Positions 7,901-16,708 of a stretch of 52,289 bases of DNA are shown here, one piece after another. The notes under the pieces are model-generated. The model had not been told where the DNA came from and made no database searches. It saw nothing but the letters and a program-made list of their open reading frames with translations. Every line of letters begins with the position of its first letter. Within the stretch, counting starts at the first letter, position 1. Both the position numbers and the translations under genes were made by a program. The DNA is from DASWKG01 sp036396755 (GTDB taxonomy: Bacteria > Actinomycetota > UBA4738 > CALAEC01): the NCBI GenBank assembly GCA_036396755.1, contig DASWKG010000112.1:1-52289 (forward strand). Reading direction: 5' to 3'.

Positions 7901-8616
7901 AGCTCCGCATCCTCATCGTCGATGACGACGCGCAGATCCTGCGGGCGCTGCGGACGAGCCTGCAGGGCCGGGGACACGAGATCCGAACCGCGCCGAACGG
8001 CGAGACCGCGCTCGAGGTGGCCTCCGAGCACCCGATCGACCTCGTCATCCTCGACCTCGGGCTTCCGGGGATCGACGGACAGGAGGTGATCGAGCGGCTG
8101 CGAAGCTGGTCCGACGTGCCGATCATCGTGCTCTCCGTCCGCGAGGCGCAGGAGCAGAAGGTGGCGGCCCTCGACGCCGGCGCCGACGATTACGTCACGA
8201 AGCCATTCGCGATCGAGGAGCTGCTCGCCCGGATCCGGGCCGTGCGGCGCCGTGCGGCGTCCGAGGTTGAGCGGTCGGCGCTGCGGTTCGGCGCGCTCAC
8301 CGTCGACCTCGCGCGGCAAGCCGTCACGATCGACGGCGAGCTGGTGCACCTGACCCCGACCGAGTACCGGCTGCTCGAGACGATGGCCACGCAGCCGGGC
8401 AAGCTCCTGACCCACGCGTGGCTGCTGCAGAAGGTGTGGGGGCCGGGCTACGCGACGGAGTCGCACTACCTCCGCGTGTTCATCCGACAGCTTCGACAGA
8501 AGCTGGGCGACGAGGCGGCGCGGCCGAGCTTCATCATCACCGAGCCGGGCCTCGGCTACCGCTGGAAGCCGGAGCCCGACGACGAGGTGGGGGGAGGAGG
8601 ATTCGAACCTCCGTAG
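7897..8616 (+). CDS. kdpE: KdpE-type response regulator (OmpR family), reading into tRNA-Tyr
   Basis: A 239-residue regulator. The receiver domain has acidic D9/D10, phospho-acceptor D53 (ILDLGLPG), S80 and K102 (TKPF). The C-terminal OmpR-type winged helix includes LTPTEYRLLETMATQPGKLL and SHYLRVFIRQLRQKLGDE. The family-like sequence ends at GYRWKPEP. The last codons (VGGGGFEPP) come from the opposite strand of the tRNA-Tyr gene, overlapping it by 29 nt. It starts at ATGA overlapping kdpD. No kdpFABC is present; the nearest K+-type target is the divergent KimA-like gene. Confidence 0.88.
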   Translation: MKLRILIVDDDAQILRALRTSLQGRGHEIRTAPNGETALEVASEHPIDLVILDLGLPGIDGQEVIERLRSWSDVPIIVLSVREAQEQKVAALDAGADDYVTKPFAIEELLARIRAVRRRAASEVERSALRFGALTVDLARQAVTIDGELVHLTPTEYRLLETMATQPGKLLTHAWLLQKVWGPGYATESHYLRVFIRQLRQKLGDEAARPSFIITEPGLGYRWKPEPDDEVGGGGFEPP

Positions 8617-8669
8617 GCTACGCCGGCGACTTTACAGGCCGCTCCCTTTGGCCACTCGGGCATCCCCCC
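8588..8669 (-). tRNA. tRNA-Tyr (anticodon GTA)
   Basis: A class II tRNA with a long variable arm. Acceptor GGGGGGA/TCCCCCC, D region TGCCCGAGTGGCCAAAGGGA, anticodon loop CTGTAAA (anticodon at 8633-8635), T-arm GGAGG-TTCGAAT-CCTCC, discriminator A. CCA is not encoded. The 3' 29 bases also encode the end of kdpE on the other strand. Confidence 0.95.
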
Positions 8670-8680
8670 GAACGAACGCG

Positions 8681-8695
8681 ATTATCCGATAAACT
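8681..8695. promoter_or_regulatory. Divergent -10 boxes for tRNA-Tyr and yajQ
   Basis: On the minus strand GATAAT (8686-8681) lies 11 nt before the tRNA-Tyr 5' end. On the plus strand TAAACT (8690-8695) ends eight bases before the yajQ ATG, which would give a leaderless mRNA. This is an unusually AT-rich patch for the region. Confidence 0.5.
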
Positions 8696-8703
8696 CCCGC
8701 GCC

Positions 8704-9195
8704 ATGACCAAGTTCTCGTTCGATGTCGTCTCCGAGGTCGACCTGGCCGAGGTGACCAACGCCGTGGACCAGGCCCGGCGCGAGGTGACCACCCGGTTCG
8801 ACTTCAAGGGCACCGACACGTCGATCTCCGAGGACGAGGACCTCATCGAGCTGCGCTCCTCGACCGAGGACCGGCTGAAGGCGGCCCTCGAGGTCCTCAA
8901 GGAGAAGCTGATCCGGAGGAAGGTCCCCATCAAGGCGCTCAGCGAGGGGCCGATCCAGCCGGCAGCCAAGGGCACGGTCCGGCAGGCCCTCAACATCAAC
9001 CGCGGCATCTCGCAGGACAAGGCGCGGGAGCTGAACAAGTTCATCAAGGACCTCGGCCTCAAGAAGGTCCAGACGCAGGTGCAGGGCGATCAGCTGCGGG
9101 TCTCGGCGCCGAAGAAGGACGACCTGCAGGAGGTCATCACGGCGCTGAAGGAGAACGACTTCGGGATCCCGCTGCAGTTCACGAACTACCGCTGA
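8704..9195 (+). CDS. yajQ: YajQ family nucleotide-binding protein
   Basis: A 163-residue cytosolic protein matching the YajQ family along its whole length: FSFDVVSEVDLAEVTNAVDQ, ARREVTTRFDFKGTD, IRRKVPIKALS, QALNINRGISQDKARELNKFIKDLGLKKVQ and a C-terminal LQFTNYR. Some members bind c-di-GMP and others RNA or nucleotides, so the role here is not fixed. It starts at the ATG at 8704 with no Shine-Dalgarno sequence. Its stop codon lies one base from the convergent M23 peptidase stop. Confidence 0.95.
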   Translation: MTKFSFDVVSEVDLAEVTNAVDQARREVTTRFDFKGTDTSISEDEDLIELRSSTEDRLKAALEVLKEKLIRRKVPIKALSEGPIQPAAKGTVRQALNINRGISQDKARELNKFIKDLGLKKVQTQVQGDQLRVSAPKKDDLQEVITALKENDFGIPLQFTNYR

Positions 9196-9196
9196 T

Positions 9197-10420
9197 TCAG
9201 TCGCCGACCTCGATCGTCCCCGTCCCGACCTCCGCGCCCGGCAGCGCGCCGAGGAACGGCGTCGCCATCACGGCCTGACGCGCCTGGGCCTGCTCGTACT
9301 CCTCGATGAGGGTGGCGAGCTGGGCGTCGACCTGATCGCTCCAGTCGATCTCCCACGCCATGCGGTCGAGGGTGCGGCGGGCCATCTCGAGCGACGAGGC
9401 CGCCGGCTGGAGCCCCGCGATGAGCAGGAGCTGAGCGCTCGTCGCGTCGGCGGCGTTCGCCGCGCCCGCGAGGTCGAACGACCGCGTGAGGCGGAAGGTG
9501 TCGAGCTGGGCGAGCGTGACGGGGGGCTCGCCGGTGATCTCGAGCACGAGCTGGAGGGCCCGGCGCTCGGCGATCACGAGCCACTGGTCGACCCAGGGCT
9601 TGGGGGGCGCCGGCACGCCGCCCGGCTGGAACTCGAAGTGCACGTGCGACGGCGTGTAGATCGCGTTGCCGGTGTTGCCCACGTAGCCGAGAACCTGGCC
9701 GACGTGCACGCTTTGGCCGACCTGCACGTCCCCCCACTTGCTCATGTGCGCGTAGAAGTACTGGATGCCGTCCGCGTCCTGGATCTCGACCGAGATCCCC
9801 GACAGGTCGCCGACCACCTTCTGGGTGACGACGCCGTCGGCGGTGGCGACCAGCGGCGTGCCGCTCTCGGCGAAGATGTCGAGGCCCTCGTGGAAGCGGG
9901 TGCAGCCGTCGCGGCAGGCGTGCCAGTCGTCGGTCCACCACGCGAGTCCGGCCACCGGGAACGGGCCCGCCACCTGCAGCATCGCCTCCTCTGTCGTGAT
10001 CCCGTAGGGCTCGAGCTGGGAGAGGATCTTGATGAGCCTCGAGGAGTTCTGGGGTCCGCCGAGGAAGAACGGCTGGGGCTCGGGGGCGTCGGAGCCTCCG
10101 GGGCCCTCGTCTCCCTTCCCGTCCTTGCCGTCCTTGCCACCGCCGCCTGGGTTCTCGCCCTCGCCCTTGCCGCCGCCCTTGGGGTCGTCGGTGGGGGTCG
10201 GCGAGGGCTGGGGAGACGGTGAGGGGCTGGGCTCGGGCTCCGGCTCGGGGGTGGGAAGCGGCGGAGGGTCGTCGGGGCACAGGTCGGGGATGGGGACCGG
10301 GTCGCAGGGGTCGATCTGGGCGCCGGCGTAGGGCTGCGAGCCCGCGAGCGACGCGGTCGTGTGCACGACGGCCAGGATGGCCGCCAGCCCCAAGAACCTC
10401 GTGATTCCCCTCATAGACAT
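9197..10420 (-). CDS. Secreted M23 (LytM-type) metallopeptidase with a low-complexity stalk
   Basis: 407 residues. A Sec signal peptide (about 1-27) is followed by a Pro/Ser/Glu-rich then Gly/Lys-rich linker (about 37-116) and the M23 domain (about 145-275). Zn ligands fit H177 and D181 (HEGLD), H259 and H261 (HVHFEF), with H225 in YAHM. A helical C-terminal region (285-407) is not assigned. Such enzymes cut peptidoglycan cross-bridges or activate amidases. The long charged linker suggests reach through the wall. It is a single gene, with a hairpin immediately before the start. Confidence 0.88.
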   Translation of the reverse strand: MSMRGITRFLGLAAILAVVHTTASLAGSQPYAGAQIDPCDPVPIPDLCPDDPPPLPTPEPEPEPSPSPSPQPSPTPTDDPKGGGKGEGENPGGGGKDGKDGKGDEGPGGSDAPEPQPFFLGGPQNSSRLIKILSQLEPYGITTEEAMLQVAGPFPVAGLAWWTDDWHACRDGCTRFHEGLDIFAESGTPLVATADGVVTQKVVGDLSGISVEIQDADGIQYFYAHMSKWGDVQVGQSVHVGQVLGYVGNTGNAIYTPSHVHFEFQPGGVPAPPKPWVDQWLVIAERRALQLVLEITGEPPVTLAQLDTFRLTRSFDLAGAANAADATSAQLLLIAGLQPAASSLEMARRTLDRMAWEIDWSDQVDAQLATLIEEYEQAQARQAVMATPFLGALPGAEVGTGTIEVGD

Positions 10421-10422
10421 AG

Positions 10423-10443
10423 GCGCCCGCGTCGGGCGGGCGC
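10423..10443 (-). promoter_or_regulatory. Hairpin directly upstream of the M23 peptidase start
   Basis: On the minus strand GCGCCCGC-CCGAC-GCGGGCGC is a perfect 8-bp stem with a 5-nt loop. It ends two bases before the ATG at 10420, where a ribosome binding site would be expected. It could limit initiation. No known riboswitch consensus is recognised around it. Confidence 0.55.
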
Positions 10444-10510
10444 ACCTTCCATGTTCTCCATCGGACAGTGAGAATCCTGCCTGAACCGGGCCCCCGAGTC
10501 CATAGTCAGA

Positions 10511-11365
10511 CTAGGTGGTCCTCGCGCCGATCTCCCGGAGCCTGCGGACCCGCTCCTCGGTGGGCGGGTGGGTCGAGAACAGGGAGGCGATCCCCCGCCC
10601 CTTCCCCCGCAGCGGGTTCACGATGAACAGGTGTGCCTGGGCCGGGTTCAGCTTCACCGGCACCTGCTTGGCCGCCTGCTCGAGCTTGAGGAGCGCGCTC
10701 GCGAGCGCCTCGGGGTCCTGCGAGAGCAGCGCGCCCGATTCGTCCGCCTGGAACTCGCGTGAGCGCGAGACGGCCATCTGGATCAAACCGGCCGCGAGCG
10801 GGCCCACGAGCCAGAGGAGCAGGAACGCGATGCCCCCGAGCGGGCTGTCGTTGTCGTCGCTCCCGCCGAAGAACAGGAGCATGTAGGCCAGGTAGGTGAA
10901 CGCCGAGGCGATGGCCGCGGCGATCGACGAGACGAGGATGTCGCGGTTCATCACGTGCGACAGCTCGTGCGCCAGGACGCCTCGCAGCTCTCGCCGGTCG
11001 AGGATCCGCAGGATGCCCCGCGTGACCGAGACGGCCGCGTGCTTGGGGCTGCGCCCGGTCGCGAAGGCGTTCGGCTGGTCCATCTCGCTGACGTAGATGC
11101 GGGGCATGGGCGCCTTCGCCTCGGCCGCGAGCTCGCGGACGATCTCGTAGAGGTCCGGCGCCTCGGCCTCGGTGACGGGCTTCGAGCGGGTCGCCTTGAT
11201 CGCCAGCTTGTCGCTCGACCAGTACATGACGGCGTTCAGCCCCAGCGACAGGAGGAGCGCGATCGTGGCCCCCTGTCCCCCGCCGAGCCAGGCCCCCACG
11301 GCCACGAACAGGCCGGCCAGAACGCTGAGCAAGAGCCAGGTCTTCACGCGGTTGATCCCGATCAT
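10511..11365 (-). CDS. htpX: HtpX-type membrane zinc metalloprotease
   Basis: A 284-residue M48B protease for membrane protein quality control. Two N-terminal transmembrane helices (about 9-46), active site HELSH (H133, E134, H137), a further membrane region (about 145-195) and the third ligand region SRSREFQADE. The ATG at 11365 is set by an excellent AAGGAGGA Shine-Dalgarno sequence 8 nt upstream. It follows nuoN of cluster 1 by 57 nt on the same strand and probably has its own promoter. Confidence 0.94.
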   Translation of the reverse strand: MIGINRVKTWLLLSVLAGLFVAVGAWLGGGQGATIALLLSLGLNAVMYWSSDKLAIKATRSKPVTEAEAPDLYEIVRELAAEAKAPMPRIYVSEMDQPNAFATGRSPKHAAVSVTRGILRILDRRELRGVLAHELSHVMNRDILVSSIAAAIASAFTYLAYMLLFFGGSDDNDSPLGGIAFLLLWLVGPLAAGLIQMAVSRSREFQADESGALLSQDPEALASALLKLEQAAKQVPVKLNPAQAHLFIVNPLRGKGRGIASLFSTHPPTEERVRRLREIGARTT

Positions 11366-11373
11366 CTCTCGAG

Positions 11374-11397
11374 TCCTCCTTCTGCCCCCCGATTGTA
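11374..11397 (-). promoter_or_regulatory. htpX -10 box and ribosome binding site
   Basis: TACAAT (11397-11392, minus strand) is a near-consensus -10. AAGGAGGA (11381-11374) is the ribosome binding site. The -35 position holds no good match. This suggests htpX can be expressed apart from the nuo genes upstream. Confidence 0.55.
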
Positions 11398-11422
11398 GAG
11401 GCACCAGGGGATAACGCCCGGG

Positions 11423-12889
11423 TTAGGGGAGGGTGGCGCCGGGGGGGAAGGTGGCGAAGAGGTCGGGGAAGATGCCGATGGCAACGACCGCGAGGGCGGC
11501 CAGGACGACGACGCCGGTGAGCAGGGCGGGCACCCGGAAGGGCTGGGGCTCTGCGGCGTCTCGGAGGAACATCTGGGCGCCGACCATCACGTAGTAGAAG
11601 AGGCTGACGACGGCGTTCACGAAGATGGCGACGCCGAGGTAGGCCTTGTCGGCCTCGATCGTGGCGCCCACCACGAAGAACTTCGCCCAGAAGCCCGCGA
11701 GCGGGGGCAGGCCGGCCAGGGACAGCAGGAAGATCATCATCGCGATCGCCATCGTCGGGTTCCGCCGGCCGAGCCCGGCGAAGTCGGAGACGAGGGTCCC
11801 CGGGGCCTCGCGGGAGAGCGCGATCACCACCGAGAACGCGCCGAGGTTCATCACGCCGTAGATGAGGATGTAGAGGACCGCGGCCGCGAACGCCTGCTCG
11901 TTCGTGGCGACCGCCCCGGCCGAGGTTGCCGCGCTGACCAGCGCGATCGGGGCCAGCATGTACCCGGCCTGGGCGATGCTCGAGTACGCGAGCAGGCGCA
12001 CGACCTGCCGCTGCTGGAGGGCGATGAGGTTCCCGATCGACATCGTGAGGATCGCCAGCAGGCCGATCATGGGCGTCCAGCGATCGGCGAGCGGGGCGAA
12101 CCCCACGAACATGATCTGGAGCAGCCCCGCGAACCCGGCCGCCTTGGAGGCGACCGACAGGAACGCGGCGACCGGGATCGGCGAGCCCTCGTAGGTGTCG
12201 GGGGCCCAGAAGTGGAAGGGGACGGCCGACACCTTGAACCCGAAGCCGGCGACGACGAAGAGGATGCCCGCGATCGCCAGGGCCGGGTCGGCGCCGCCCA
12301 GGCGGGCGGCGATCTTCGTGAGCGCGAGCGTCCCCGTGACGCCGTAGATGAGGCTCATGCCGTAGAGCATCACCGCCGCCGAGAGGATGCCGATGAGGAA
12401 GAACTTCAGGGCGCCCTCGTTCGAGCGGGGGTCGCGCTTTCGGAACCCGGCGATGAGGAACGCGGGCGCCGAGACCAGCTCGAGCGAGATGAACAACATG
12501 AGGAGGTCGCGTGAGGACGCGATCGTGAGCATCCCGAGGACCGAGGAGAGCAGCAGGAAGTAGTACTCCCCCTGGAAGTAGCGCCCCTCGCGGAAGTAGC
12601 GCATCGAGATCAGCAGGACGACGAGCGTGACCGACAGGAAGAAGATCTTGAACAGGATCGCGAAGGGGTCGACGACGTAGGTGCCGCCGAACAGGGTCCG
12701 CGTCTCGCCGATGAGGGGGAACGTGGCGATCAATGCCGCGGCGGTGCCGGCGAACGACACGAGCATCGCCCACCACTTCCGGTCGGGGCGGAGCCACAGG
12801 TCGAGGACGAGGGTCGCGAGGATCGTCACCGAGAGGATCAGCTCGGGAGCGAGGGCCCCGAAGTCGACGTCCAGGCTGAATCCGGGCAT
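11423..12889 (-). CDS. nuoN: NADH-quinone oxidoreductase subunit N, cluster 1
   Basis: A 488-residue antiporter-like membrane subunit of complex I, last gene of the ten-gene operon. It has about fourteen transmembrane helices. Proton-channel signatures are LFISLELVSAPAFLIAGF (conserved Glu in helix 5) and GFKVSAVPFHFWAPDTYEG (conserved Lys in helix 7 and the following loop). ATG at 12889, 4 nt after the nuoM stop. It is a clear paralogue of the NuoN at 28982-30439 but diverged across most of its length. Confidence 0.95.
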   Translation of the reverse strand: MPGFSLDVDFGALAPELILSVTILATLVLDLWLRPDRKWWAMLVSFAGTAAALIATFPLIGETRTLFGGTYVVDPFAILFKIFFLSVTLVVLLISMRYFREGRYFQGEYYFLLLSSVLGMLTIASSRDLLMLFISLELVSAPAFLIAGFRKRDPRSNEGALKFFLIGILSAAVMLYGMSLIYGVTGTLALTKIAARLGGADPALAIAGILFVVAGFGFKVSAVPFHFWAPDTYEGSPIPVAAFLSVASKAAGFAGLLQIMFVGFAPLADRWTPMIGLLAILTMSIGNLIALQQRQVVRLLAYSSIAQAGYMLAPIALVSAATSAGAVATNEQAFAAAVLYILIYGVMNLGAFSVVIALSREAPGTLVSDFAGLGRRNPTMAIAMMIFLLSLAGLPPLAGFWAKFFVVGATIEADKAYLGVAIFVNAVVSLFYYVMVGAQMFLRDAAEPQPFRVPALLTGVVVLAALAVVAIGIFPDLFATFPPGATLP

Positions 12890-12893
12890 CGCG

Positions 12894-14450
12894 CTAGCCG
12901 AAGAGCCCGATCAGCGAGCCGACGGCCTCGTTCGTCACCCCGAGGATCAACCGCGGGTAGATCCCGAGCAGAAGGATGCCCGCGAGGAGCGGCGCCCACG
13001 ACGTGTACTCGAGCGCGGTGACGTCGACGAACGGCTTCTCCTGCCATCGCTCGGGCACCGTTCCGAGGTTCACCCGCTGGAGCATCCACAGGAAGTAGCC
13101 GGCGGTCAGCACCGTGCCGACGCCGCCCAGGACCATCAGCGTGCGGAAGAGCCCGAGCGAGAGGTCGCCGAGCGGGTTGAACGCCGAGAGCAGGGCCATC
13201 ACCTCGCCCCAGAACCCCGCGAGGCCGGGCAGCCCGAGCGAGGCGATGGCGGTGAACGCCAGCAGACCCCCGAGGTTCGGCAGCTTCTGGAGCATGCCCC
13301 CCCCGATCTCGGCGATCTCACGCGTGTGGTAGCGCTCGTGAACGGAGCCGGCCAGGAAGAAGAGCATGCCGGTGATCACGCCGTGCGCGACCATCCCGAA
13401 GATGGCCGCGTTGATGCCGATGTCGGTGAGCGTGGCGATGCCGAGCATCACGAAGCCCATGTGGCCGACCGACGAGAACGCGATGAGGCGTTTCAGATCC
13501 CGTTGGGCGAGGCAGGCGAGCGCCGCGTAGATGATCGCGATCACCGCGAGCACGCCGATCCAGGGCGCCCAGACCTTCGCGGCGTCGGGAAGGATCGGGA
13601 GCGCGATGCGGACGAACCCGTAGGTTCCCATCTTCAGCAGGATCCCCGCCAGCACCACCGACCCCACCGTGGGGGCCTCGGTATGGGCGTCGGGCAGCCA
13701 CGTGTGGAACGGCCACATCGGCACCTTGATCGCGAAGCCGAGGAAGAGGCCCCCGAACAGGATGACCTGGAAGGTGTGGTCGAAGCCCGCCTGCTGGAGC
13801 AGGATCATGTCGAAGGTGTGGCCGACCCCGGGGATGTTCGAGCGGAAGTACATCGCCAAGAAGCCCAGCAGCATGAACACCGACCCGAAGAGCGTGTACA
13901 GGAAGAACTTGATCGCCGCGTACTCGCGCCGCGGGCCGCCCCAGATCGCGATGAGGAAGTACATCGGGACCAGGACCAGCTCCCAGAACACGAAGAACAG
14001 CACGAGGTCGAACGCGATGAAGGTTCCCGCCATCCCCGTCTCGAGCAGGAGCAGGAGCGCCACGAACGCCTTCGGCTTGCCCGGGTCGGGCAGGTACTTC
14101 CAGGTGTAGATCATCGAGAGGAACGAGAGCAGCAGCGTCAGCTCGAACAGCGGCAGGCTGATGCCGTCCATCCCGATGTGGAACCTCGCGTTGATCGCGT
14201 CGATCCAGGAGGCGTTCACGCGGAACTGCAGCGCGCCCTCGGCGCCGGCGGCCCCGCCGAACGCGCCCCCCATCCCGTAGTCGAAGCGGAACAGCATGGC
14301 GATCCCGATCACCAGCGGAACGAAGGTGAACAGGATGCCGAGGCCGCGGACCAGGCGGTCCCGCTCTTTCGGCACCAGTGCGATGGCGATGGCCCCCGCC
14401 GTCGGCAGGAACACCGCCAGGGAGATCGCCCATGTGTCGAACCAGCTCAT
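12894..14450 (-). CDS. nuoM: NADH-quinone oxidoreductase subunit M, cluster 1
   Basis: A 518-residue antiporter-like proton-pumping subunit. Key residues are present: E157 in FVFWELVLVPMYF and the Lys in FAIKVPMWPFHTWLPDAHTE. The helix arrangement (about 14) and length match the family. Between helices 2 and 3 it has a Gly/Ala-rich insert (about 58-72). It starts at the ATG at 14450, 13 nt after nuoL. Confidence 0.95.
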   Translation of the reverse strand: MSWFDTWAISLAVFLPTAGAIAIALVPKERDRLVRGLGILFTFVPLVIGIAMLFRFDYGMGGAFGGAAGAEGALQFRVNASWIDAINARFHIGMDGISLPLFELTLLLSFLSMIYTWKYLPDPGKPKAFVALLLLLETGMAGTFIAFDLVLFFVFWELVLVPMYFLIAIWGGPRREYAAIKFFLYTLFGSVFMLLGFLAMYFRSNIPGVGHTFDMILLQQAGFDHTFQVILFGGLFLGFAIKVPMWPFHTWLPDAHTEAPTVGSVVLAGILLKMGTYGFVRIALPILPDAAKVWAPWIGVLAVIAIIYAALACLAQRDLKRLIAFSSVGHMGFVMLGIATLTDIGINAAIFGMVAHGVITGMLFFLAGSVHERYHTREIAEIGGGMLQKLPNLGGLLAFTAIASLGLPGLAGFWGEVMALLSAFNPLGDLSLGLFRTLMVLGGVGTVLTAGYFLWMLQRVNLGTVPERWQEKPFVDVTALEYTSWAPLLAGILLLGIYPRLILGVTNEAVGSLIGLFG

Positions 14451-14463
14451 GATCCCTCCGTCG

Positions 14464-16395
14464 TCAGACTCTCGTGAAGACCACCGCGAGGATCGCCACG
14501 CCCGCGAACAGGATGATCGCGTAGCGCTGGACGTTCCCCGATTGGATGTATCGCAGCAACCCGCCGGTCCACCCGGCGGTCACCGCGACCTTGTTGACGG
14601 CCCCGTCGACCACCCGTCGATCCACGATCTCCGTCGCCGTCCCGAGCTTGCGGGCGATCCAGCCGAAGGCGTTGACGGTGCCGTCGAGGATGTACGTGTT
14701 CGTCCAGTTCACCACCCGCGCGATCGGGTACTGGATGGGCCGGATGATGCCCTTCATGTAGATGTCGTCGAGGAAGTACTTCCGCTCGACAAAGGTGTAG
14801 AGCGGGCCGAACGCGCGGAGCGGGTCGCGGGCGCGATAGGTCGAGTAGAGGCGGTAGCCGATCAGGATCGAGATGCCGGCGACCAGCAGTGAGATCCCGG
14901 CATTGAAGAACGAGAACGCGGCGTGGTGCGCCTCCTCGCCGAAATGCACCCAGTCGCCGAACCACCCGATCCCCGGCGCGTTGACGAACCCCACGACGAC
15001 CGACAGGCCCGCGAGGATCGCGAGGGGGGCGACCATCACCGGGGGCGACTCGTGCGGGTGCGCCGTGCCGCGGTACTCGCCGTGGAACGTGAGGAGCACG
15101 GCCCGGGTCATGTAGAAGGCGGTGAGGGCGGCGGTGAAGAGCGCCGCGATCCACAGGCCGTAGTTCTGGGTGGTGTAGGCGGCCGTGATGATCTCGTCCT
15201 TCGACCAGAACCCCGCCAGCGGCGGGATGCCCGCCAGCGCGATCGCGCCGATCAGGAACGTGCGATAGGTCCAGGGCAGGTGTCTTCGCAGGCCCCCCAT
15301 CTCGCTCATGTTGTTCGAGTGGACGGCGTGGATGATCGAGCCGGCCGCGAGGAAGAGCAGCGCCTTGAAGAACGCGTGGGTGAACATGTGGAAGATCCCG
15401 GGGGTGAGCCCCGCCTCTCCCAACCCGAGCGCGGCCATCATGTACGCAAGCTGGGAGACGGTGGAATAGGCGAGCACGCGTTTGATGTCGTCCTGGACGG
15501 CCGCGAGGAGCGCGGCGATCACCATCGTGATGGCCGCGATGACCGCCACGAAGGTCAGAGCCCCGGGGGTCGCGTGGACGAAGACCGTGAGCATCCGCCC
15601 CACCAGGTAGACGCCGGCGACCACCATCGTCGCCGCGTGGATGAGGGCGGAGACGGGCGTGGGGCCGGCCATCGCGTCGGGGAGCCACACGTGCAGCGGG
15701 AACTGGGCAGACTTGCCGATCGCCCCCCCGAAGAGCAGGAGGGCCGCCACGGTGAGCAGGCCGCTCGAGATCTGGCCCTCCTCCACCATGTGGGAGATCT
15801 CGGGGATGCTGGCGGTGAAGCCCGCGAAGATCGTCAGCGCGATGATCCCGAACGTGAACGGGATATCGCCGATGCGGGTGGTGATGAACGCCTTCATCGC
15901 GGCGCTCGAGTTCTCCTTCTCCTCCCACCAGTGCCCGATCAGGAGGTACGAGCAGACGCCGACGAGCTCCCAGCCGACGAGCAGCTGGAAGAGGTTGCTC
16001 GCGACCACGAGGTTGAGCATCGCGCCCGTGAACAGCGAGAGGACCGCGTAGAACCAGGTGAACCGGCGGTCCCCGCGCATGTAGCCGAGCGAGTAGATGT
16101 GGACGAGGAGCGACACCGTGGTGACCACAACCAGCATCACGGCGGCGAGGCCGTCGATGTTGGTGCCGATCTCGAGGTGCAGGCCGCCGATCTCGAACCA
16201 GCGCCAGCTCCGGACCACCGCCTCGCCCGCGCCCCCGACCTGCTGGAAGAACGTGATCAGCCCGAGCAGGAACGCGGTGCCGGTCGAGAGGATGCCGATG
16301 CCGGCGCCGCGGGCCGGCTCGCGCTTGCCGAAGAAGGTGATGAGGAAGAAGGACGCCAGCGGGATGAGCGGGATGATCCAGGCGTTCTCGATCAC
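14464..16395 (-). CDS. nuoL: NADH-quinone oxidoreductase subunit L, cluster 1
   Basis: A 643-residue distal proton-pumping subunit with around sixteen helices including the C-terminal lateral helix. Signatures are LLVGWELVGVCSYLLIGHWW (functional Glu) and GKSAQFPLHVWLPDAMAGPT (Lys/His loop). The C-terminal part (about 540-643) contains the amphipathic segment and final anchor helix. It starts at the ATG at 16395, 4 nt after the nuoK stop. Its pump residues look intact, so this cluster should still translocate ions if assembled. Confidence 0.95.
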   Translation of the reverse strand: MIENAWIIPLIPLASFFLITFFGKREPARGAGIGILSTGTAFLLGLITFFQQVGGAGEAVVRSWRWFEIGGLHLEIGTNIDGLAAVMLVVVTTVSLLVHIYSLGYMRGDRRFTWFYAVLSLFTGAMLNLVVASNLFQLLVGWELVGVCSYLLIGHWWEEKENSSAAMKAFITTRIGDIPFTFGIIALTIFAGFTASIPEISHMVEEGQISSGLLTVAALLLFGGAIGKSAQFPLHVWLPDAMAGPTPVSALIHAATMVVAGVYLVGRMLTVFVHATPGALTFVAVIAAITMVIAALLAAVQDDIKRVLAYSTVSQLAYMMAALGLGEAGLTPGIFHMFTHAFFKALLFLAAGSIIHAVHSNNMSEMGGLRRHLPWTYRTFLIGAIALAGIPPLAGFWSKDEIITAAYTTQNYGLWIAALFTAALTAFYMTRAVLLTFHGEYRGTAHPHESPPVMVAPLAILAGLSVVVGFVNAPGIGWFGDWVHFGEEAHHAAFSFFNAGISLLVAGISILIGYRLYSTYRARDPLRAFGPLYTFVERKYFLDDIYMKGIIRPIQYPIARVVNWTNTYILDGTVNAFGWIARKLGTATEIVDRRVVDGAVNKVAVTAGWTGGLLRYIQSGNVQRYAIILFAGVAILAVVFTRV

Positions 16396-16399
16396 GTGC

Positions 16400-16708
16400 T
16401 CACCATCTCAGGAGGTCGATCTCGTCGACGTTGACGGTCTCGCGGTTGCGGAAGATGAGGATCACGATCGCGAGGCCGATCCCGACCTCGGCGGCGGCGA
16501 CGGTGATGACGAACAGCGCGAAGATCTGGCCCGAGAGCGCGACGTCCTGGAGGTACTGGGAGAAGGCGACGAGGTTCAGGTTGACCGCGTTCAGCATCAG
16601 CTCGATCGACATGAGGACGAGGACCGCGTTCCGCCGCGCGAGCACCCCGTAGACCCCGATCCCGAACAGGCCGGCCGAGAAGAAGAGGACGAGGGGAAGG
16701 CGGATCAC
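16400..16708 (-). CDS. nuoK: NADH-quinone oxidoreductase subunit K, cluster 1
   Basis: A 102-residue subunit with three transmembrane helices. The two membrane glutamates of the family are present, in MSIELMLNAVN and in VAAAEVGIGLAI. GTG start at 16708 overlapping the nuoJ stop (GTGA). The C-terminus is a short acidic tail. Confidence 0.94.
   Translation of the reverse strand: MIRLPLVLFFSAGLFGIGVYGVLARRNAVLVLMSIELMLNAVNLNLVAFSQYLQDVALSGQIFALFVITVAAAEVGIGLAIVILIFRNRETVNVDEIDLLRW

Noticed and set aside
10421..10510. Possible c-di-AMP (ydaO) riboswitch before the M23 peptidase
   Set aside because: Such riboswitches precede wall hydrolases in actinobacteria, but I could not find the conserved core segments in this 90-base space.
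12681..14477. A long plus-strand open frame
   Set aside because: Antisense to nuoM and nuoN of cluster 1 with no recognisable motif.
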